DNA of 11,084 nucleotides from CAZEJK01 sp964512045 (lineage in GTDB: Bacteria; Acidobacteriota; Thermoanaerobaculia; Thermoanaerobaculales; Sulfomarinibacteraceae): NCBI GenBank assembly GCA_964512045.1, contig CAZEJK010000167.1, positions 1 to 11,084 on the forward strand, read 5' to 3'. The translations under genes and the position numbers were made by a program. The notes beneath the pieces were generated by a model that was not told the origin of the DNA, did not search any database, and saw nothing but the letters and a program-made list of their open reading frames with translations. Shown here piece after piece: positions 6,367 through 11,084 of the stretch (position 1 is its first letter; every line of letters starts with the position of its first letter).

Positions 6367-9300
6367 GCTCCCTCCTCCACGGCCGGATCGACGTACGCTG
6401 CAGGCGCCGGGCTGTCGGCGGGGACGACGGCCGCGCGTGCCACCAACGAGTACACGACCGGGATCACGACCAGGGTGAGAACCGTGCCCACCGCCAGACC
6501 GCCGATGACCGTGATGGCCAGCGGAGCGCGGAGCTCTGCGCCCTCGCCGAGACCGATCGCCATTGGCGCGAGGCCGAAGATGGTCGTGGCCGAGGTCATC
6601 AGGATCGGACGCAGACGGTGCAAGCCCGCGTCACACAGCGCATCGACAACCTCCATGCCGGCCCGTCGACGCTGGTTCACCGCGTCGATCAACACGATGG
6701 CGTTGTTGACCACGATCCCGGACAGCATGACCGCCCCAATGATCGCCACCACGTTGAGCGTGTTGCCGGTGAGTGCCAGGGCGGCGATCACGCCGATGCC
6801 ACCCAGGGGGAGGGTGAAGATGATCACGAACGGATGCACGAACGACTCGAACTGTGACGCCATCACCAGATACACCAGAAAGATCGCCAGACCCATGGCG
6901 AGCGCCAGGGAGCTGAACGAGCGTTCCAGCTCCTCCTCCTGGCCCGAGAGCGTCGTGACGACTCCGGCGGGCAGCTCCAGAAGGAGCTCGTCGAGCATCG
7001 CATCGACCTCGTCGGCCACGGTCCCCATGTCACGCCCGGCCAGGTTGCCCGACACCAGCGCGGCGCGTTTCTGGCCCAGACGGCGGATCTCGGTGGGGCC
7101 CTCCGTGATGTCGATCGTGGCGATCGACTTGAGGAAAATCGGTCGTCCCTCGTTGTGGCCGACAATCAGCTCGCGGATGTCCTCCACCGAGGCCTCGCCC
7201 CGCTCCAGGGCGGCCACCCGAATATCGATCTCGCGGTCGCCCTCAGTGAACCGGGTGGCCACGTTGCCCTGGACCTTGGTGCGGACCGTCTCGGCAACCT
7301 GGCCAAGGTCGAGCCCGAGGCGAGCGAGCTGTGAGCGGTCGAAGTGAACCTGGACCTCTGGGTTGCCGATCTCGGCGGTGGTCCGCACGTCCACCAAGCC
7401 CGGGATCGTTGCCAGGGCGTCCGTGACGCGTGCTGCGGCGGTGTGCAGCGACTCGAGCTCATCGGAGTAGACCTCCACCTCGATCGGTGTGCGAAACGAG
7501 AAGTAGGTTGCCCGCTCGAACTCGAACCGAACCGAGTCGCTGGCTGCCAGTCGGTCTCGGAGCGCAGCGATGACGGTATCCTCTGCTTCCGGTGGGGTTC
7601 CAGGGGCGAGCCGAACCTGGATCCGACCAGTGTTCTCTCCCTCGGTGCCGGTGGAGGCGAGGGCGAGCCCGGCGCCGCCGGCCACCGTGGAGAACGACTC
7701 CACAGCCGCATGCTCGTCGAGCACGGTGGAGGTCTCTGCCAGATAGCGGTCGGTCACCGCAAGCGGGGTGCCTTCTGGAAGCTCCACCGTGAACGCAAAC
7801 TCTCCCTGAGCGAACGGAGGGATCAGATCCACGCCGAGTCGGGGTACGAGCGATGCCGTTGCAGCGAGCAGCGCGACTGCGGCTGTCAGCACCAGAAGAC
7901 GGTGTTGCAGTGCGGCTCGGAGCACTGTCGGGTACGCCGAGGTGACTCTGGTCATGAGACGGTCAAAGCTGTCGGCCACCGGTCGGAGAGGGACTGCCAG
8001 CAGCCTCAGCACTCCGCTCAGCCCCCAGCGGATCGCGAACGCCACCGACGAGGGTACGTTCACCAGTGCGAACCGGAGAACGCGGCGCAGTCGGGACGCG
8101 GGCTCTGGCGATGCTGGTGCCTTGTCCCCTGCGGATCGGTCGCGGGTCAGCACCGCCGCCATGACTGGAATCAACGTCAAGGACACGGCGAGCGCAGCGA
8201 TCAGCGAGAACGACACCGTCAGCGCCTGGTCGCGGAACAGCTGAGCTGCGATCCCCTGGAGGAACACGACTGGCAAGAACACCGCCACGGTGGTCAGAGT
8301 CGAGGCGATGACGGCCTGTCCCACCTCAGAGGCGCCGCGCGCGGCAGCCGTGGTGGCGTCATCGCCAGCCTCGCGCCGCTTGACGATCGCCTCCAAGACG
8401 ACGATCGCGGAGTCCACCAGCATGCCGATGCCGAGCGCCAGGCCTCCTAACGACATGATGTTGAGGCTCGTTCCGGTCCGGTACATCAAGAAGAACGTGG
8501 CCACGACAGAGATCGGGATGGACACGCCGATGATCAGAGTGGTCCGCAGGTCCTTGAGAAACAGCAGGAGGACGAGCATCGCCACCACGCCGCCGACCAC
8601 GGCGTTCGACAGCACCTCATCGATCGAGGCCTGGATGAAGCGCGACTGGTCGGCTCCGGTTGCAATCGAGATCCCCTCGGGCAGCTCGTCGCGGACCGAG
8701 TCGAGTCGGTTCTCCAGCGATCGCGCGACCTGAACCGTGTTGGCATCGCCCTCCTTGTAGATCGCCAGCTCCACCGCCTCATCGCCGCTGAAACGGGTCA
8801 TGACCTCCCGCTGTCGGTGCGTCCGGGTGACCTCGGCGATGTCGCCGACGGTCACCTGCCGGTCGTCTCTGCTGAGAATCACGGTGGACCGGATATCGTC
8901 GAGGCTACGGAACTCGTTGCGGGCGCGCACCAGGTAGCGGGCCTCGGCTTCGTACAGCGAGCCGCCAGCCTGGTTGAGGTTCTCACGGAGGAGGCGCGCG
9001 TTGACCTCCTCGACCGTCAACCCGACGAGAGCGAGCCGGCCCTCGTCGATGCGGACCTGTATCTCCTCCTCGTACCCACCGTGGACCTTGATGGCAGCGA
9101 CACCCTCTGTGGACTCGAGGTCCTTCTTCAAGACCTCCTCGGCCACGTAGCGGAGCTGGTAGAGGTTGTCGCCACCGGTCAGGTAGAGACGCTGGATCGG
9201 ATCGTTGGACGGGTCGAAGCGGAGGATGACCGGCCGCTCGGCGCTGTCGGGCAGCGACAGCACGTCGATCTTCTGACGCACGTCCATTGCCGCGAAGTCC

Positions 9301-9602
9301 ATGTTCCGCCCCCACCCGAACTCGAGCGTGACCTGCGAGAGCCCGGGACGCGACACCGACACCAGCCGCTGCACGCCACCAACGACGCCGACGACCTCCT
9401 CGATCGGTCTCGTGACCAGCGACTCGACCTCAGCAGGTGCGGCCCCCTCGAGCCGGGTCTCGACCGTCAGGCTCGGGTAGGACAGGTCGGGCATCAGGTT
9501 CACGGGGAGGCGGGTGAACGCGACGGTGCCGAACAGGATCAGGGCCACGGCACACATCGAGACCGTGACGCGGCGGGACAGGGAGAAGTCGACGATACGC
9601 AT
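6363..9602 (-). CDS. RND efflux transporter permease subunit (HAE1/AcrB family), first permease
   Basis: This 1079-residue protein starts MRIVDFSLSRRVTVSM. The ATG at 9600-9602 is preferred over an upstream in-frame GTG (9642-9644) because TTGGAG lies 6 nt before it and the family normally begins here; the GTG has no ribosome site. The pump topology is complete: TM1 about 12-30, porter sequence to about 330, TM2-TM6 about 333-485, TM7 from about 569, TM8-TM12 from about 897. TM4 reads GMLVDSAIVVLE (D397 kept, S398 instead of the second Asp). TM10 reads GIVVNNAIVLID (N966 at the AcrB Lys position). R998 in RLRPILMT is kept. The cytoplasmic TM6-TM7 linker (~486-568) is about 50 residues longer than in its partner. 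The two permeases are clearly different in sequence, so they are ancient paralogues that may assemble together as in MdtB/MdtC. Substrate unknown; nothing points to metal export. Confidence 0.92.
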   Translation of the reverse strand: MRIVDFSLSRRVTVSMCAVALILFGTVAFTRLPVNLMPDLSYPSLTVETRLEGAAPAEVESLVTRPIEEVVGVVGGVQRLVSVSRPGLSQVTLEFGWGRNMDFAAMDVRQKIDVLSLPDSAERPVILRFDPSNDPIQRLYLTGGDNLYQLRYVAEEVLKKDLESTEGVAAIKVHGGYEEEIQVRIDEGRLALVGLTVEEVNARLLRENLNQAGGSLYEAEARYLVRARNEFRSLDDIRSTVILSRDDRQVTVGDIAEVTRTHRQREVMTRFSGDEAVELAIYKEGDANTVQVARSLENRLDSVRDELPEGISIATGADQSRFIQASIDEVLSNAVVGGVVAMLVLLLFLKDLRTTLIIGVSIPISVVATFFLMYRTGTSLNIMSLGGLALGIGMLVDSAIVVLEAIVKRREAGDDATTAAARGASEVGQAVIASTLTTVAVFLPVVFLQGIAAQLFRDQALTVSFSLIAALAVSLTLIPVMAAVLTRDRSAGDKAPASPEPASRLRRVLRFALVNVPSSVAFAIRWGLSGVLRLLAVPLRPVADSFDRLMTRVTSAYPTVLRAALQHRLLVLTAAVALLAATASLVPRLGVDLIPPFAQGEFAFTVELPEGTPLAVTDRYLAETSTVLDEHAAVESFSTVAGGAGLALASTGTEGENTGRIQVRLAPGTPPEAEDTVIAALRDRLAASDSVRFEFERATYFSFRTPIEVEVYSDELESLHTAAARVTDALATIPGLVDVRTTAEIGNPEVQVHFDRSQLARLGLDLGQVAETVRTKVQGNVATRFTEGDREIDIRVAALERGEASVEDIRELIVGHNEGRPIFLKSIATIDITEGPTEIRRLGQKRAALVSGNLAGRDMGTVADEVDAMLDELLLELPAGVVTTLSGQEEELERSFSSLALAMGLAIFLVYLVMASQFESFVHPFVIIFTLPLGGIGVIAALALTGNTLNVVAIIGAVMLSGIVVNNAIVLIDAVNQRRRAGMEVVDALCDAGLHRLRPILMTSATTIFGLAPMAIGLGEGAELRAPLAITVIGGLAVGTVLTLVVIPVVYSLVARAAVVPADSPAPAAYVDPAVEEGA

Positions 9603-9608
9603 CGCTCG

Positions 9609-9614
9609 CTCCAA
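9609..9614 (-). promoter_or_regulatory. Ribosome binding site deciding the ATG start of the first RND permease
   Basis: The minus strand reads TTGGAG, then 6 nt, then ATG (9600-9602). The longer reading frame from GTG at 9642-9644 has no purine-rich site at proper distance, so the shorter protein is favoured. Confidence 0.65.
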
Positions 9615-9725
9615 GCGTTCAGACAGGGGTTGGACGGGGCACACGAGTGGCAGGAAGCTCCGTGCGGAGCAACGTGCACGGTCTCTGTGTCAGTGAGGGT
9701 CGCTCGACGGGGTTGCGGGTCCGAC

Positions 9726-9745
9726 GGGGGAGCGGGGGCTCCCCC
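9726..9745 (-). promoter_or_regulatory. Strong GC stem-loop between adaptor and permease genes
   Basis: The arms GGGGGAGC (9726-9733) and GCTCCCCC (9738-9745) are perfect complements around a 4-nt loop, and three further pairs form beyond a one-base bulge (9723-9725 with 9747-9749). It begins 19 nt after the adaptor stop codon in a 162-nt gap. There is no T-tract on either strand, so it is not a classical intrinsic terminator. It could act as an attenuator, an RNA 3'-end stabiliser or a processing barrier that makes adaptor exceed permease. The rest of the gap (9603-9725) holds only a small GCTCC/GGAGC hairpin (9657-9670) and no clear promoter. Confidence 0.6.
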
Positions 9746-9764
9746 TGTCCGACCGCCGAAGGCG

Positions 9765-10868
9765 CTACAGAATCTTGATCTTCGCGCCTTCCTTGAGGCC
9801 GCCCTGGCCGGCCACGATCACGTGCTCGCCGGGCTCGACTCCGGACAGCGCCTCGACCTTGCCGTTCTCCTCGAGCCCGAGGGAGACGGCGCGCTTGACG
9901 GCGGTACCGTCCTCGCCGGCGATGAACACGTGCGCGGAACGGACCTCGCGAAGGACCGACTCCCGGGGCAGGAGGACGGCGGAGCTCTTCTGCTCACGCA
10001 CGATTGCTACAGAAACGAACGCTCCGGGGCGCACCGCGGACGGCCGCTCGTCGGCCTCGACGGTGACCTTGACCGTTCCAGTGGCAGTGTCGACGACGGG
10101 CGAGATCTGTCGGATCGTACCCGAGAACTGCACGGTCGGGTCGGCGGCGAGGGTGAGGCGGACCTCACGTCCCCGACGCAAGCTGATCACATCCTTCTCC
10201 GGCAGGTAGAGCCTGGCGATGAGCGGATCGAAGTCCGCGATGCGGAAGAGTTCGTCACCGACGCGGACGTGCTGGCCCGGGTTGACCATCCGTTCGGTCA
10301 CGCGGCCCGCGAACGGGGAGCGGATCGTGGTCTTGCTCAACCGCCATCCAGCCTCGGCAACCTCTTGTTGGGCAACCTCGTGCTCGAGCTTCAGGCGGTC
10401 GAACTCCTCCTTGGCGATCAGCCCCTGCTCGAAGCTGGAGACGGCCCGCTCGTACGCCATCTTGGCGTTGGAGGAGCGCAGACGGGCCTTGTGAAGCTCG
10501 ATCTCGGCCTCGTCGCGAACCAGATCGGCCAGCGCCTGTGAGGCAGAGATCTGGTCACCTTCTTCGACGGCGAGATGCGCAACTCTGCCCTCGGCTTCGG
10601 CGAGCACGGTGACCTCGTTCTCGGGAACCAGGTTCGCTGTCGCGGAAAGATAGGAGGCGACGGAGCCGCGCTCGACCTCTGCCACTCGAACCGGGATTGC
10701 GGCCTTCTCCTCGGTCTCCTCGGACTGCTCGTTCGTCGTCTGTGCGGCGGTGTCCGCGGAGTCCGCGGCAGCGACGAAGTGCACCGTGCCGAAGACGCCG
10801 GCAACGATGACAGCGATGCCGAGGATCAGGTAGAGGCGGTACTTCGGAGATTGCATCAGACGTCGCAT
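9765..10868 (-). CDS. RND efflux periplasmic adaptor subunit (HlyD/AcrA membrane fusion protein)
   Basis: This 367-residue adaptor would bridge the RND permeases to an outer-membrane channel. Residues 11-34 are a single hydrophobic anchor after a basic start (MRRLMQSPKYR). There is no lipobox cysteine, so it is anchored by a transmembrane helix rather than lipidated. An acidic, Gln/Thr-rich linker (about 36-56) follows. The split lipoyl domain lies at about 85-115 and 180-212, with the typical TIRSPFAGRV (181-190). A short alpha-hairpin (about 120-178) separates the halves. A beta-barrel (about 215-290) and a membrane-proximal domain ending GGLKEGAKIKIL complete it. The ATG start has GGAGG (10875-10879) 6 nt upstream. 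It is the first efflux gene seen, followed by two permease genes. Pump substrate cannot be inferred. The short hairpin is typical of two-helix adaptors. Confidence 0.92.
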   Translation of the reverse strand: MRRLMQSPKYRLYLILGIAVIVAGVFGTVHFVAAADSADTAAQTTNEQSEETEEKAAIPVRVAEVERGSVASYLSATANLVPENEVTVLAEAEGRVAHLAVEEGDQISASQALADLVRDEAEIELHKARLRSSNAKMAYERAVSSFEQGLIAKEEFDRLKLEHEVAQQEVAEAGWRLSKTTIRSPFAGRVTERMVNPGQHVRVGDELFRIADFDPLIARLYLPEKDVISLRRGREVRLTLAADPTVQFSGTIRQISPVVDTATGTVKVTVEADERPSAVRPGAFVSVAIVREQKSSAVLLPRESVLREVRSAHVFIAGEDGTAVKRAVSLGLEENGKVEALSGVEPGEHVIVAGQGGLKEGAKIKIL

Positions 10869-11010
10869 TATGTCCCTCCAGGCTCGTAACTTTCGGTCTC
10901 GGTGTGTTCAACGAGCCAGACTCAGAGGTATTAACGGATGAACCGGCTGGAGGTTTCGGAGCCGGGTGGATTCGTTGGGTGGCTCGTGAAGACAGACCCT
11001 CCCACCCACC
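10869..11010 (-). promoter_or_regulatory. Upstream region of the efflux operon with repeated ACGAGCC motif
   Basis: No gene is seen here. The 7-mer ACGAGCC or its complement GGCTCGT occurs three times: 10881-10887, 10911-10917 (opposite orientation, forming an inverted pair 23 nt apart) and 10981-10987. A second inverted repeat, CCGGCT (10943-10948) with AGCCGG (10960-10965), lies between them. These are plausible operator half-sites for a local repressor, which is not in the window. A TAATAC on the minus strand near 10927-10932 could be a -10, but no good -35 accompanies it. The promoter position is therefore not resolved. Confidence 0.4.
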
Positions 11011-11084
11011 CGCCGGCGAGACGCCGGCGCCCACAATCGAAGAGCAGTCAGTCCGATTGTGGTGGCCTGCGTCTCGCAGGCCGG
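11011..11084. repeat. Dispersed palindromic repeat, right copy (intact structure, reaches window end)
   Basis: Three inverted repeats lie in series: CGCCGGCG-AGA-CGCCGGCG (11011-11029); CCACAATCG (11031-11039) facing CGATTGTGG (11054-11062) around a 14-nt asymmetric core; and GGCCTGCG-TCT-CGCAGGCC (about 11064-11082). The outer hairpins are also mutually complementary through GCGAGACGC and GCGTCTCGC, so the whole element can fold as one long imperfect inverted repeat of roughly 30-nt arms. A 28-bp stretch (11032-11059) is identical to 11-38. The asymmetric core shows both copies have the same orientation. It lies about 140 bp upstream of the adaptor start. The element may continue beyond the window. 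Confidence 0.85.

Noticed and set aside
3280..9602. Heavy-metal (CusA-type) RND pump
   Set aside because: No metal-binding methionine cluster was seen and no metal-related gene is adjacent; the TM4 motif and overall sequence look like the HAE type.
9603..9644. Longer version of the first RND permease starting at GTG 9642-9644
   Set aside because: There is no ribosome binding site before the GTG, the added 14 residues do not resemble an RND N-terminus, and the ATG at 9600-9602 has TTGGAG at a 6-nt spacing.
8817..10541. 574-codon open frame on the plus strand
   Set aside because: It is antisense to the permease and adaptor genes, spans the intergenic hairpin, and shows no recognisable domain; it is a shadow of high-GC third-position codon use.
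11..11059. CRISPR array or integron attC sites from the repeated 28-bp block
   Set aside because: There are only two copies 11 kb apart with no spacers or cas genes, and no integrase or attC-type core sites; the palindromic design fits a REP/MITE-like repeat better.
1..11084. Composite transposon flanked by insertion sequences
   Set aside because: The repeats are about 65-75 bp with no transposase frame in or near them, and none of the genes inside is a mobility gene.

Overview
This is a high-GC, Gram-negative-type chromosomal window. All six supported genes lie on the minus strand, so transcription runs from the right end to the left. Taxonomy cannot be fixed from the sequence. A tripartite RND pump implies an outer membrane, and the GC-rich codon use with GTG and TTG starts and palindromic dispersed repeats would fit Acidobacteriota, Myxococcota or similar lineages (inference only).

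Right block (10868 to 3280): an RND efflux operon. It encodes a membrane-anchored periplasmic adaptor (HlyD/AcrA family), then a 162-nt gap containing a strong GC hairpin, then two different full-length RND permeases joined by a 4-nt ATGA overlap. One adaptor with two unlike permeases recalls MdtABC-type heteromeric pumps. No outer-membrane factor or regulator gene is present, so those partners must be encoded elsewhere.

Left block (3026 to 27): after a 253-nt non-coding gap there are three genes. The first is a PhnW-like class V aminotransferase with a TTG start, a strong Shine-Dalgarno and a very basic N-terminal extension. Six nt later comes a PssA-like CDP-alcohol phosphatidyltransferase. 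After 78 nt comes a DapA/NAL-superfamily aldolase resembling 4-hydroxy-2-oxoglutarate aldolase. The set looks like an amine-making enzyme coupled to a phospholipid headgroup transferase. That raises the idea of a modified lipid headgroup or phosphonolipid, but no PEP mutase, phosphonopyruvate decarboxylase or CTP-dependent AEP-activating gene lies in the window, so this remains a hypothesis. In the aminotransferase the Arg of the usual F-R-I-G motif is Gln, hinting at altered substrate use.

The window is bracketed by two direct copies of a palindromic repeat element (1-64 and 11011-11084) that share an identical 28-bp block. The left copy overlaps the aldolase gene and supplies its last residues and stop codon. 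The right copy lies upstream of the adaptor gene and folds into three nested or adjacent inverted repeats. No transposase, CRISPR array, tRNA or rRNA was seen.
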